Below are positions 19,735-32,097 of a stretch of 64,000 bases of DNA, piece by piece. Position numbers and translations under genes: made by a program. Source of the DNA: Philonthus cognatus (lineage: Eukaryota; Arthropoda; Insecta; Coleoptera; Staphylinidae); the NCBI GenBank assembly GCA_932526585.2, contig OW052242.1, positions 8,484,001 to 8,548,000 on the forward strand. Reading direction: 5' to 3'. Below the pieces are notes generated by a model. The model searched no databases. It saw only the letters and a list, made by a program, of their open reading frames with translations, and was not told where the DNA came from. The first letter of the stretch is position 1. Each line of letters starts with the position of its first letter.

Positions 19735-21238
19735 CAGGGTGTCTCAGACCACCCGTACTAGCCTTTTATTTCGACAACGCTTGGTCGAATGTGACTGGGA
19801 CAAAAAAATTTATTACCAAAGTGAACCCAAGGAATCTACTAATGAATTTAGTTTTTACCGGAATAATCCGGAAGTACCCGGAACCGGAAGTAACTTTAAA
19901 ATTTCAAATGGCAACATAGGTCGTGTATGGTATTAATTGATAGGTCTTTTTAAAAGAAACAACTTTTATTAAAATGTTTTTTCAATATATTGCATATTTA
20001 CAAAAATAAACTAAAAAAACTAAATTAAAAATTAGTTATCCATTCAACACTCAATTTTCTCAAGTATGCTTTGCTTTTTTGTTATGTCAAAATAATTGAT
20101 GTTCGTGAATATTTGAAGTAAAATAAATTGGTATTATCAAAGTATTGAATGTGAAAACCATGTTGACACATGGTTTTTACAAACCTCGAAGGTTTTGATA
20201 TGCTGATGATATTAGGTGAAAATGCAGACCAATTATTTGGTTTCCTAAAATACCACACGTGTTGATTATCAACTTCTCTTAACCAATGATGGTTTTCATT
20301 ACTCCAGTAGTGAGCATTCTGTAAATTAACAACTCCGTTCCTTTTGAATGTCGCCTCATCTGTCCATAAAATTTTGTAATGGAAATTATAATTTTTATGA
20401 GACATCTATTCACAAAAATTCAACCTATCTTGAAAATCCCGCTCTTCAAGTTTCTGGTGTAAAGAGATATGTTGTAGATCGAATTTGTTTGTTTTTAAAA
20501 CTCTCCAAGCAGTAGAGCGACTTATTCCAGCATCGATTTTAATTTTTCTAGTCGAGATGTTCGGGTCCAGAGCAATTGCTGCAAGAATATCTGGTGCTCT
20601 TTCATCTTGTACACGTTTTCTGATACTTCGACCGTTGTTGTGGCTGGGCTGTAGCTTACTGTCTTAACTCATTCTGCAAGGCGCCGAAAAACATTTTTTG
20701 ACTGGCTCGTTGAGGGTATCGCTCAACATAAATTCGCTCAGCAGCACGATAGTTTTGGTCGCATTCACCTAATATCATCAGCATATCAAAACCTTCAAGG
20801 TTTGTAAAAACCATGTTGACACATTCAATACTTTGATAATAATAATTTATGTTACTTTAAATATTCACGAACATCAATTATTTTGACATAACAAAAAAGC
20901 AAAGCCTACTTGAGGAAATTGAGTGTTGCATGGATAACTAGTTTTTAATTTATTTTTTTTTGTTTATTTTTGTAAATATGCAAAATATTAATAAAACATT
21001 TTAATAAAAGTTGTTTCTTTTAAAAAGACCTATCAATTAATACCATACTCGACCTATGTTGCCATTTGAAATTTTAAAGTTACTTCCGGTTCCGGGTACT
21101 TCCGGATTATTCCGGTATAAAATAAATTCATTAGTGGATTCCTTGGGTTCACATTGGTAATAACATTTTTTGTCCCAGTCACATTCGACCAAGCATTGTC
21201 GAAATAAAAGGCTGGTACGGGTGGTCTGAGACACCCTG
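19735..21238 (-). mobile_element. Internally deleted DD41D relative with about 480-bp inverted repeats
   Basis: Ends CAGGGTGTCTCAGACCACCC on the left and the matching inverse on the right, flanked by TA. The two arms stay complementary for roughly 480 bp, leaving about 550 bp of unique centre with transposase remnants. The long arms include part of the former coding region, which suggests an inverted duplication of one side. Confidence 0.8.
20082..20700 (-). pseudogene. Remnant mariner transposase
   Basis: The minus frame 20082-20405 contains KILWTDEATFKRNGVVNLQN, the segment around the first catalytic aspartate of DD41D-type proteins, followed by HYWSNENHHW. The upstream part (20406-20700) shows helix-turn-helix-like sequence in broken frames. 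The second and third catalytic residues are missing, replaced by arm sequence. It cannot be functional. Confidence 0.65.
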
Positions 21239-21392
21239 TATATATATATAAGGAAATGTATATGTAACTTACAAGATAAATAAATTAAATTAAATTAAGT
21301 GTAAAAAAAACAATAATACAGTAGGTAGTCAATCGCCGTTAACCTTAAATGTTAAATTCCACACTAGAAATTAATGCCTTGAATTCTCTCAG

Positions 21393-21835
21393 ACTACAGT
21401 TAAATATAAAGCAAAGTACAATCTGTTACACGCGTCAATTCTGTTGTTAATGTCTTCATCATGAGTCCCTTTCTGGTTTATTACTGTCCCTAGATATTTA
21501 TATTTTCCGCTTCTTCTAATCTCTGTCCTTCCACAACCATTTCCATTACCTTCCTTCTTTCTTCGTCTCCTGTTGTTATTTTCAGTACTTGTGTTTTTCT
21601 TTTGTTTAGGCTGAGCCCATATCTTTTTATCCTTAAGTTGTTTTCTAGCTTCTCCTCTGTATCTGTTAATAGTACCACGTCGTCCGCGAACAAGCATATT
21701 TCTATACTTACAGGCCTTAAGTTTAAATATCCTATATAATATTTTCTAAATGCTTCTTTGCTCTCTTTGATAATTTCGTCTATTGTGCTTATAAAAAGTA
21801 ATGGGCTCAGGCACTTTCCTGTCTCCTTCCTTCGT
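21393..21835 (-). pseudogene. RTE-like LINE reverse transcriptase fragment
   Basis: The minus strand reads CLSPLLFISTIDEIIK, LFADDVVLLTDTEEKL (the catalytic FADD box) and YKYLGTVINQKGTHDEDI in two overlapping frames (21389-21697 and 21490-21693), joined by a frameshift near 21500-21550. It ends at NRLYFAL, exactly where the C-terminal segment at 17574 would follow. The region upstream of the FADD box is only partly present and the 5' end is lost at about 21835. Confidence 0.75.
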
Positions 21836-21954
21836 TATTTAAAAAAATGTTATCGAAAATTCCACAAATCATATTTGATTTACTGGTTGGGAACCACTAA
21901 TTTAGACAGAAAACTTGTTATTAAATTTAATTTTGGATATTTGTACAAGAAAGT

Positions 21955-22096
21955 AAAACTGTTAACTGTTAAGGCTTCTACTTCGTTATACATCATTATT
22001 AACATAAATAAGACACTTAAACTTTGTTTGTATAACTGAGGTTTTTTTATTGTGACTATAGTTTCGACAACTTTAACTTGTCATTATCAGACTACA
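21955..22096 (-). repeat. Single Penelope-type pseudo-LTR arm with hammerhead remnant
   Basis: Same family as 7337-7470 (GGCTTCTACTTCGTTATACA, then ACTATAGTTTCGAC). The ribozyme core on the minus strand is CUGAUAA, that is C3 with A8, the mismatched combination. No mirror copy follows. Confidence 0.65.
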
Positions 22097-22316
22097 AGTG
22101 GTAAGTAAAACTTCAAAGCCTAAGAAATTCTATCTTCTATATTTTCGACGTTTTACCTTATTTTTCTGATACTTATTTAAGCACTTGTAATAACCAGGGT
22201 TGTTCAAAAAAATTAATAACCAGGATTGTTAAAAAGCGTAATAAACAGGGTTGTTAAAAAACAGTATTACTAGGATGAAAATATTAAAACTTGTGGCTCC
22301 CAAAAAAAAAAAAAAA
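22097..22316. repeat. About 217-bp direct repeat, left copy (right copy 22806-23022)
   Basis: Begins GTGGTAAGTAAAACTTC and ends in an A run. It contains three tandem units of AATAACCAGGGTTGTTAAAA type. The right copy lies beyond one hairpin unit, so the pair brackets it. Confidence 0.8.
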
Positions 22317-22317
22317 A

Positions 22318-22803
22318 CTGCTCTACTTTGTAACTCGAATAACAAATTATGAGGCTCTTCTAAACTTGAAATTGTACTTCATGCTTAACCCTTTTGGCCC
22401 TAACGGTGGCATTTGCCACCACTAAAATTTGGTAAATATACTGGGAATTTTTCTTTTAAATATACATACATGAATGCATGAGCTGTAATTTTTCTAATAA
22501 TCGTTTGTTTTTTAAAATAGTTTAATTTGAAGTCTTAAACGAGTGTTTTCCACTCCCAGATTAAGCATGAAGTAAAATTTCGAGTTTAGAAAAGCCTGAA
22601 AATTTGGTTTGGTCGCGTAGCGCGAAGCGCGGAGCGGCCAAACCAAACTTTCAGGCTTTTCTAAACTCGAAATTTTACTTCATGCGCCACGCGTATACAA
22701 CACTGATTTTAGCTAAAGATCTAAATATTCTACTAAAGCAGTATGCTAAAAAAGTGTATTCGGAATATCATATTACATCAGTGTTTATAGTACGCGTGGC
22801 GCA
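22318..22803. repeat. Hairpin unit with one tip-B hairpin (22566-22684)
   Basis: The left part (22318-22500, including GACGGTGG-type GCATTTGCCACC) also occurs at 27346-27500. One complete hairpin with GTCGCGTAGCGCGAAGCGCG tip is followed by a spacer and a broken right arm at 22797. The right hairpin is missing and replaced by the second copy of the direct repeat. Confidence 0.75.
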
Positions 22804-23029
22804 TGAGGTAAGTAAAACTTCATGGCCTAAGAAATTCTATCTTCTATATTTTCGACGTTTTACCTTATTTTTCTGATACTTATTTAAACACTTGTAATAA
22901 CCAGGGTTGTTAAAAATATGTAATAACCAGGATTGTTAAAAAGCGTAATAACCAGGGTTGTTAAAAAACAGTATTACTAGGATGAAAATATTAAAACTTG
23001 TGGCTCCCAAAAAAAAAAAAAAAAATGTA

Positions 23030-23690
23030 AGTGCATCAAGAGCGGATGAATTTTAAATAATAAAAAGTATAGTATTACTCATAATTTAGCCACGTGTACG
23101 TTCTCACGTATGTACATACTTAAATAGTTTTGAAAAGAACACAAGTCAAAACTCGAAAAGCAATATCCTGTTTTATAACCCGTTTAATAAACCAACCTCA
23201 TACCGTAATTTCATAAAATCCCAAACGAAACAAAAATAGCCCCGACATTAAAATCCAAGAATATAATTCAATAAAAACGCGATGCCAGTTCGCCGATCCT
23301 AATCAAATTTCCCGATGAATAAATGCACGATTGAAGAACGAAATCAGGAGGCGAAAACGGATTAATTTCCACGTTCCATTACAAAAAGCAATCCGTCGAA
23401 ACAGTTTAACGCCAGCCGCTCGGAGGAAGCTCTAATGGAAAATCATAATAAATAAGGAAACCCAATAACGTAGTTTTTTATTTAGACTTGATTCAGCGCG
23501 ATGAGAAAATGAATTGAACGCTTTTCGCAAAAATGGGAATGTATATATTTTTCCACTGGAGCTAAAGAGGTTGCGCTGATTGATTGAATGCGTGGGTTGC
23601 AGAACGTATTGAGTTGTTTAGTTTAAATTTCCAGCGAGGTGCAGTTATTATTTATATTAAATGTTCTAATAAATAAGTCTACTGAATAAT
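23030..23690. other. No gene seen; unique sequence
   Basis: The section at about 23220-23600 is relatively GC-rich and non-repetitive. No frame or motif is recognised. Confidence 0.35.
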
Positions 23691-23848
23691 TCAAAAATCG
23701 TAATATTTGTAAAATTAAAAAAACGAATTAATATCGACTTTCTGCAAAACTCTACTTTCTTTAGGACCTTTTTCAAACGTTAAATAAAACAATTACTTTC
23801 TGAGCTAATACCCCGACAGCTATTAAATTGTACTATTAATATTGAGTT

Positions 23849-26162
23849 CAAATTTAAATCTTTGCAATGAATATACTAAGAAGCAATGTAGAGTTTTCTG
23901 ACAGTAAAATAAATGAATTCTGCAATGATATAGCTGGTGAATTTTTTAGTGATATTTATAATGATATTGATATAGATGACAAGTATAATTACTTTATAAA
24001 TACTTTCTCATTATATTTAAACAAACATTTCCCTGTTAGAAAATGTAATCCTACAAATAAAAAAATTAAACCAAAACTTAGTAATATACAAATTGAAGAA
24101 TGTAAAAATCGCATGCAAATACTAGAAACTTTATCCACATCTTATCCACAATATAAGGACCATTTAAAGGAAGAAAAAACTAAATACATTACACTTAAAA
24201 GCAGAACAAAACAAAATATATGAAAGTCTAATAGAAAATAAATCCAATAAATCTAAAGCGTCATGGGAGTTGATATATACATTCACCAACAGAAATAAAA
24301 TAAAGAAACGTACATTACCCAGTACAAAAAATTTACAACAATTGGCCAATGATTTCAATATTTTTTTCAAAGATGTAGCACAAACATTGATTTTAAATAA
24401 ACTACCAAATCGTATTCAGTATAAATGTAAAATAATTAATGATAGTAAAACTTTTCAATTTATTACAATCACAAATACTGATATTTTAAATACTATAAAT
24501 AAAATGGAAAATAAAAAAAGCTCTGGTTACGATGAAATTCCGATAACGTTAATCAAAAAATGTATTAGTACAATAATTGAACCTTTAAAACACTGCTTCA
24601 ACGAGTCACTAGAATCTGGCATTTTCCCAGAAAATATGAAACTAGCTTTAATCACACCTATATACAAAAAAGGTGATCCTCAACTACATGAAAACTATAG
24701 ACCCATTAGCTTATTAACAACTTTTTCTAAAATCTTGGAATCGATCGTAGCAGCTCAAATAATTACTTTCCTCAATGAAAACAATTTATTTAGTCAAACT
24801 CAACATGGCTTTAGACAAGGAAAAAGTATCGATACTGCACTCTTTGATTTTTTACAGTCTATATATACCAATCTGGACAAGGGAAAATCGGTGTGTGGAA
24901 TTTTCCTTGACTTGTCAAGAGCGTTCTATACTATAGATCATGAGATCCTACTTACTAAACTGCACAGTTATGGTATTCGAGGTAAAGAAAATAAGTGGTT
25001 CAAGACTTATATACAAAACAGAAAACAAATAGTGAAAATTACAAACTCCACTACAGGTCAAGAGGTTATGTCAGAGATTGTTACTACAAATATGGGCGTG
25101 CCTCAAGGAAGCATACTCGGGCCACTCCTTTTCATAATATTTATGAATGATCTGACTAATATTGCACAAAACTGCCACTTTATCAGCTATGCAGATGACT
25201 CTAATGTAATTTTATCGGGATCAGGAATTGATTCAATTATTGACACGGGAAATCAAATAATGTGTAACATTGAGAAGTGGTTTACCGAAAACTGCCTCAT
25301 ACTAAACACCGATAAAACAAATTGTATATATTTTAAAATCAGTCAGAGAACTCTGACACCTCCTCATATCTCCCTTAATAATAATGTGTATAATTTTACA
25401 CATCAGTGTAAATATTTAGGCATCATCTTAGATGAAACCCTAAATTTTAAAGAGCAGATTGATTACTTAACTGGGAAAATTAGTAAAGCAAATTATGGTC
25501 TAAGAATATTAAGAAAAAACACAAACAATAAAATATGTGAAACGTTTTATTACGCTTATATATATTCCAATATCAAGTACGGAATAATATTCTGGGGAAC
25601 TAACTCTAATATAAATTCTGTTTTCAAGGCTCAAAAATGTGCGTTACGCATCATAGATAAATTGAGGTTTGACCAAAGTTGTAGAGGGGCTTTCCGAAAC
25701 AGAAAGATGCTAACTTGCATAGGAATTTATATTCTTGAGTGCATAAAGTTTCTATGGAAGCATCGATATATTTTTGAAAATAATATGCTATCAAATATCT
25801 ATAACACGAGGCATGGCGTTGAATACAGTCTTCCAGCTCATAAATTAAGTTTTTTTGAGAGAAGTCCATATTATACCTGCATAAAATTGTATGATAGCCT
25901 TCCTAAGGACATAAAAACAGCAAAATCTTATTCTGTCATGAAAAGAAAATTGATAGATAAGTTAATAAATATAAAACCATATACTATGGATGAGTATTAT
26001 GCTAACGTAGGCAATAATTAAATACGTATACGCAATATGCCTGTTTGTTTTTGGTTTTTCTTTTGACTTGTTTTTGTGTAATTAATATATCCTGATGTAA
26101 ATGTGATGTATTTAATATCATTAAAAATAAATGTGTTTATTATTATTATTATTTATTATTAT
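23849..26162 (+). mobile_element. 5'-truncated non-LTR retrotransposon with TTA tail
   Basis: Carries ORF2 from before the reverse transcriptase to its end and a 3' tail of TTATTATTATT (26138-26162). The endonuclease domain is absent, so the copy is truncated. The reverse transcriptase style and tail suggest the Jockey/CR1 side of the LINE tree. Confidence 0.8.
23867..26021 (+). pseudogene. LINE ORF2 with reverse transcriptase, one frameshift
   Basis: ORF2 copies its own RNA into DNA at the target. A first frame (23867-24223) gives the segment before the polymerase. A one-base shift near 24190-24200 leads to the main frame, which runs 583 residues to 26021 without a stop. Motifs in order are LITPIYKKGDPQLHENYRPI, QHGFRQGKSIDTALFDF, GIFLDLSRAFYTID (motif A with its aspartate), MGVPQGSILGPLLFIIFMND and SYADDSNVI (catalytic YADD). 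The usual AFDT of motif A is AFYT, a substitution beside the catalytic site. C-terminal sequence LSFFERSPYYTCIKLYDSLP matches the usual LINE tail. No endonuclease is present, so mobility would need help even without the shift. Confidence 0.85.
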
Positions 26163-26420
26163 TTGAGTTACACAAACAGGTTTACTGTTTTTATGTAAAA
26201 TTTGCATGCAAAATGTAACATCAGGTCATCTCACCAAACTAAATAAGCAAGCAGGAAATTAAAAAAATTACAGGGAATGAATATATAAGTGCTAAAGAGG
26301 CTAAATTTTTGCATAAAGTCAATATTAATTCGTTTTTATATTTTATAAATATTGTGAAAACAATTGGCGAATTCAATTTTATCAACTTATTTCAATTAAA
26401 ATATTTTTGGTGTCAGAAAA

Positions 26421-26754
26421 ATTAAAATTTTACACAGGTCATGTGGTACAGATTTATATTATTCCTATAAAACACTATAATACAACTAATAAACACTAAC
26501 TCTGTATGTTTAGTAAAAACTAAATTAAAAAAAAACATAATAAAATAAAAAACACGTAACGATTAAAAACACCTTGGCCCATTTGCCCCCTGTCTGATTA
26601 ACTTTAATGGTCCACTAATCATTAATTTAACCTCTGATTAAGTCAAAATTCTAAAATATAAGATAGTCATAAATTTATAGGATAACCTTAGCATGTTTTT
26701 TTTTTATCAATATGAAATTGTGTAAACAATTTGTAAATAGAATTGTTATTCAAA
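26421..26754. other. No gene seen
   Basis: AT-rich, no frame or repeat recognised. Confidence 0.35.
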
Positions 26755-26945
26755 CAAGATAAATTCAAATTCAAAACTATTTGAATTCGAGAAAATAAGC
26801 TTACGCTTCTTACGTGTATTTGCACGGGAAGTAGTTGTTTCAATGGATATTTATCGTCTTAAATTGTCTTATTAATTAAGACACTGTTTGCATTTTCACG
26901 AATAGTTTTTTTGTAATTTTATATATTAAGAATTGTTGTGTTTTT
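26755..26945. repeat. Repeat family D, copy 1
   Basis: Shares AAACTATTTGAATTCGAGAA and GACACTGTTTGCATTTTCAC with 42481-42710. In the second copy the right part has become a perfect palindrome; here it has not. Confidence 0.7.
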
Positions 26946-27345
26946 AAGTAGTACTAATATTTGATTAAGTTCATCGACTTGGGTGCAACGGGCCTTAGGA
27001 ACATTTTCATCATTATTATAAAATAAGTTATCACATAAAAATTTAGTACAGTCTTTTTAAAGCTATCTGGAGGCATATTGTAAATTGGCATGCTTAGATG
27101 GTTAAAATACTTAATACAGTGATACCTAGTACCAGTCCGCGATTCGCATAATCGTAATTGTAATTGGGTAATTGGGTCTTCTTCGTTTTTGGTATTATTT
27201 TCGTGGTTACGTATAGGCATTGAATTACAGTTATATTTAGCAAACATCAAGCAGTCCATGATATTCATACAAGGTAGCGTAAATATCTGTAATTGCTTGA
27301 AGTGTGGTTTACTCATCCTGATAACCTATACCGGGCATCAGTCTA
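26946..27345. other. No supported gene
   Basis: A 120-codon minus frame (26954-27316) has no recognisable motif and unusual composition; not called. Confidence 0.3.
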
Positions 27346-28010
27346 ACTGCTCTACTTTGTAACCCGAAAAACAAATTATGAGGCTCTTCTAAACTTGAAA
27401 TTGTACTTCATGCTTAACCCTTTTGGCCCTGACGGTGGCATTTGCCACCACTAAAATTTGGTAAACATACTGGGAATTTTTCTTTTAAATATAGATACAT
27501 GTATACATGAGCTGTAACTAGTTCAATTTGAAGTGAAACGTGTGTTTTCCACTCCCAGAATAAGCATGAAGTAAAATTTCGAGTTTAGAAAAGCCTGAAA
27601 ATTTGGTTTGGTCGCGTAGCGCGAAGCGCTACGCGGCCAAACCAAATTTTCAGGCTTTTCTAAACTCGAAATTTTACTTCATGCGCCACGCGTATTCAAC
27701 ACTGATTTTAGGTGAAGTTCTAAATATTCTACTAAAGCAGTATGCTAAAAAAGTGTATTCGGAATATCATATTACATCAGTGTTTAGTACGCGTGGCGCA
27801 TGAAGTAAAATTTCGAGTTTAGAAAAGCCTGAAAATTTGGTTTGGCCGCTCCGCGCTTCGCGCTACGCGACCAAACCAAATTTTCAGGCTTTTCTAAACT
27901 CGAAATTTTACTTCATGCTTAATCTGGGAGTGGACAACACTCGTTTGAAAGTTCAATTTGAAATATTTGTAAAAACAACGAATAACTGAAGATTTACAGC
28001 GTATACAGTA
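27346..28010. repeat. Nested palindrome unit, two tip-B hairpins (27564-27683, 27797-27917)
   Basis: The left flank repeats 22318-22500. The first hairpin has a fully symmetrical tip GCGCGAAGCGCTACGCGG. The spacer TTCTACTAAAGCAGTATGC is shared with 22725-22790. The outer palindrome closes with AATCTGGGAGTGGACAACAC. Confidence 0.85.
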
Positions 28011-29155
28011 TATTATGATATGTATACTTAATAGAAAAACTCTCTCTATATCTTTCTCTCTACTACTAAAATAATATGCAGTGTACAGAACATTTTTGTA
28101 GGCACCAGAAAATTCCAGGACTGAAAGGGCTTATCAGGGAATGGAAACAATCGTTAGTAATTTCAAATTAAACGCTTTTAAAAAAGAACAAGTGCCTTAA
28201 AATTTACAACGTATGTATCGGGATATGTATACTTAAAAGATAAATTCGCTGTATACTGAAAATTATAAAAACAAAAGATGTTTTGCAGTTTCTGTCCAAA
28301 AAAGCTAAAAATAGATGACATTTATAAAACAAACAAAAAAAAATCAATCAAAACTAAAACTTCGCACTGAAATAGTGTTTTACACTATATAAAATAATAT
28401 TCCGCATTTCAACTAATAAATGCTTGAAACATAAACAAACGAATAATTCTTTATAAACACACATTAACATTAAGAATACCCATTTATAAAATTCATTAAC
28501 GAATAAATGTTTGAATCATAAATATACACATAATTTTTTACAAGCACACGTTAATACTAAGAATACCCTTTTATAAAATTCATTAAAGAATAAATGTTTA
28601 AAACATAAACAAACGAATAATTCATTAAACACACATTAATATTATGAATACACTTTTAGGAAATTCAAACAAAACGCTTTCACGAAATTTTATTTCCAGT
28701 TATAAATTCGCCGATTATTTATTTAGTCACTTTCCGCTCGATTTCCAGTATTTGAATTCTGGCTAATTTTATCGCGGGCACTTTAAACAAATCTGAGGAG
28801 AGCATTCTCATCGAGTTCTTTCATTGCGCTCGAGTGAAGTGGGTCAATTTTAGATCGTCGATGCATTCGATCATACCCTGAAATGCAGCCGGGACAAATT
28901 AATCGTTTAATTGAAGTTAATGCGCAAGCAAACAGATTGTTGAAATTTAATTTATTTCAAACAACGAATACTTATGAAACAAATAAAGTTTAAAGGTATG
29001 ATAATTAATCAACAACGGATTACTTTATTACTAATGAATTAGCTGGTATAAATGAATTAAATTTAATAAAACAAGATATGAGTATTGTAAACAAACATTC
29101 TGCTATGATGTTTTAAATAACGATTTCAAACTAGTGGCATCTCCAATTTACAAAT
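28011..29155. other. No gene seen; AT-rich with degenerate tandem sequence
   Basis: 28400-28640 holds three loose repeats of AATAAATGTTTGAAACATAA type separated by ACACATTAATATTA sequence. 28660-28900 is unique and less AT-rich. No reading frame is supported. Confidence 0.4.
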
Positions 29156-29216
29156 TACATTCAAATCAAATTTGAAATAAAGACACTTGGTTTGTTTCAC
29201 TAACGTATTACTTATT

Positions 29217-29255
29217 ATTCCGACTAGTTTCGGCTTCTAGCCATTATCAAGGAAT
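29217..29255 (-). ncRNA. Hammerhead ribozyme motif, U3-A8 variant
   Basis: Mirror of 29334-29372, with stem I AUUCC/GGAAU, core UUGAUAA, stem II GGCU/AGCC-type, GAAA and stem III ACUAGU. Confidence 0.6.
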
Positions 29256-29333
29256 GTACAGAGAATACTTTAATAAACGCCCTTATTACCTGATTTTGTA
29301 TATAAATATCGTGTAAAAAAGTATTCTCTGTAC

Positions 29334-29372
29334 ATTCCTTGATAATGGCTAGAAGCCGAAACTAGTCGGAAT
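29334..29372 (+). ncRNA. Hammerhead ribozyme motif, U3-A8 variant
   Basis: Stem I AUUCC (29334-29338) with GGAAU (29368-29372). Core UUGAUAA, an extra U, stem II GGC/GCC around UAGAA, GAAA, stem III ACUAGU and C before the cleavage point. Confidence 0.65.
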
Positions 29373-29482
29373 AATAAGTAAATCGTTAATGAAACAAACC
29401 AAGTGTTTTTATTTCAAATTTTATTTTAATCATGTTTCACCAAGTGATTAATGAGAACATTGTGAAAGATACATTCAAATCA

Positions 29483-31027
29483 TCTTCTAATCATGCTAAC
29501 ATAACAATTATAACATGAAATTGATTGTCAACACGAGCATAATCTTCGTAATCCATCTTGCCAAAATCCCCCAGCGAGCTCACAAACTGTTAATATCGGC
29601 GTTAATAAACGTTCACCAAGTCGAGATGACTTATTGATTCCCATATGACAGACACATCGGTTTCGATTAATTTGCATATTAGTTCCCAAGTCCTCGCCCA
29701 ACTTGTTTATGTGATTACTTACACGCGGCTCGTCCGGAGACTCAAACCTGACAGTTTGCAAAACTTTGACTAAGACCCCTAATGGATGACCCAAAATGCA
29801 TTCACCTTTAAATTTCTGGGTCGGTTGTAAAGGGATACAACTTTCGGGGAGTTATTGTTTTGGCCGAGAAAGTTTTTTTTTTATTGCTGCAGGAAATGTA
29901 AAATATAATAGGTAATATATGCTGGTAATAAATTTTGGGGGAAGGGAAGTTGGGAGTTTGGGGGATGTGGCATTAATTTCGCGGGGATGGTTTTGTTGAT
30001 GGAAAAAAGTGGAAAAGTTTTTGATTTACTTGATAAGCGTATTGGTTGTGGTCTTGTCGAAACTTTTGTGTTTTTTTTTTAGGATTAGTGCATTATTTAT
30101 GTGTGTATCGGGAAATAATTTGTTATAGGAAAAATCGAATGAGTATAGGAAATAAAGATTGTGCAAAATTTCCTAATAGTAAATATGATAGCTATTTCCA
30201 ACCTCATTTTAGTTTTATCAATAAACTAGGAGGCTGGTAAAAATATAGTTTAAGTCTTTCTCGCGCCAAATTGGTGTGCCAGAAAACATTTAAAGTGTGC
30301 TGCGAAATATTTTTTATTGTGTTTAGAGCAATTAACTTTACACTAATCAATATACATGATTAGATCTAGGTTGAGACTTTACTAGTTTTAGAAATTCTGG
30401 TTTAAGTAATGCTACAATATAATCGCTTTATGAAAATACCTATTAATTATACATTTTATGTAATAGACGTAACAAGTTTTGTCACACATTTAACTAAAAT
30501 TACTGTATTCATGAGATTCCAAATCGACTCAAATTGAAATCCGAGTAAATGTTTATGTAACGCAGTCACGACATCTAAAAATAATGTCGTTAAATTTTAA
30601 TTAATCCCATGCACCGATCTGACACTTTACGCTTATTAAATTCTTTAATTTATTTTTATCACAGTCATTCGCGCAATTATTTAATTTTCCGCAAGAGTAA
30701 TTTTATACGGGAGAGTTTGCAATTATGTATGTAACTGAATTTCAGGAAGTTTGCAATAAATCTATTGATACTATAATTATACGTGATTATACGGCAGACA
30801 TTCCAATAATCGAATTATTTCAGTACAAAAAAAAGTTATAATTTTTTGTGTATGTTTAAAATATATTTATGTAATAATTAAATATTATGACCATTCTGAG
30901 TATTTTGTTTTTTCCTATATTTATTATGCATATTTTGTTTATAAAATAATTACAATACTTGCCAATGAAAATACCATGTCTCATGTTTTAAGTGTTACTA
31001 CATACACTATAAATATTATTAAAAAAA
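29483..31027. other. No gene seen
   Basis: Mostly AT-rich; 29540-29840 is less so. No supported frame, RNA gene or recognised repeat. Confidence 0.35.
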
Positions 31028-31031
31028 AACG

Positions 31032-31082
<51 letters not shown>

Positions 31083-31100
31083 TATATATATAAATCGTTA
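31028..31100. repeat. TA microsatellite inside a short palindrome
   Basis: AACGATTTT, a long TA run, then AAATCGTT. The flanking bases are also complementary, so the tract forms a hairpin. Confidence 0.85.
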
Positions 31101-32090
31101 TTGGCAGATTGTACAATAAATAATTAAAATAAAAATAATTCTGATGGCTAAAATAACAAATAAATTCTTCTGCCAATTGGCTATCGACCATTGGTCTTTC
31201 CGCCTGAACTTTAATTGTTTGTCCTTGTCCGTTCTTGTGTAAAAAACCTCTTGTTTGTTAGTGTCGTCCAATGTCTGTCAGATGATTACTGTTCACAAAT
31301 CGTCATGATCACTAATGTCATGGAATGATGCAATGAAATCATGAATGGTGATGGTGAAACAACGATTTTTATTCCAATACATTTTAAACAATTACAGAAG
31401 TTTTTTCTAAAATATACATGAATACATCTGGAAATCAATTTGATGAAAGTCGGACAGCGTATTCCCAAAAGGGATGATTGGAAAGTAAGGACAGTTTTGC
31501 TCGATTTGCAAAGCTTCAAATCCCGCTACACTGGCCGCTTTAGAAACAATAAATCTTGAAGTCATAAATTACAACTGTTGGGTTATTCAAGTTAATATGC
31601 GTGACAGGCCCCCTATTTACTTACAATCAGGAGACGGCGTACAAGCATTCAGTTGACCTTATTACTGCCGCCCAAAGGTTAATCTGGTCTGGACCCACAA
31701 TGTAAATAAACACACGACTATTGTATTTTATTCAAGGAATAATTTATAAATAGCTAGTCAAGTTTTTATATTACTCATATATCGTTTATAAAATGTAATT
31801 TGTACAAATATATTGGTTGCGTCATAAAATTATTTTAAACCAGTGGTTCTTAACCAGAAAAGCAAAATGTGGTCCACGAAATATTTTAGGAACATTTAGT
31901 TATTTGAATATATTGAAAAGTTTTAATTAAAATTAGAGATGGGAATAGTCGAGATATTTGAATAATCGAATATTTTGGACTGAGATATTTTAATAATCGA
32001 TTAATACTGTGACGTTGTAAAAAAATAAATAGTTTACAGAATTGTTACTAGATCTCATACACGGTCTTTGAAGGGTACCCGTTTCCGAAA
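31101..32090. other. No gene seen
   Basis: No supported frame. 31590-31720 is unique and less AT-rich. Confidence 0.35.
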
Positions 32091-32097
32091 AAAAAAA

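Larger units (their letters stand above)
23691..26420 (+). repeat. Repeat family C, copy 1, split by a LINE
   Basis: ATATCGACTTTCTGCA and TACCCCGACAGCTATT on the left and GGTTTACTGTTTTTATG on the right match copies at 32680-32990 and 38066-38420. The LINE at 23849-26162 lies between the halves with TTGAGTT on both sides. Confidence 0.65.
29156..29482. mobile_element. Short Penelope-like insertion with 13-bp target duplication
   Basis: TACATTCAAATCA at 29156-29168 and 29470-29482. The insert has an inverted left pseudo-LTR, a few bases of body that keep the last codons and stop of the GIY-YIG frame (CCCTTATTACCTGA at about 29280), then the right pseudo-LTR. Both arms hold a hammerhead motif. 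Confidence 0.85.

Noticed and set aside
26954..27316. 120-codon minus-strand frame
   Set aside because: No motif and no relative in the window.
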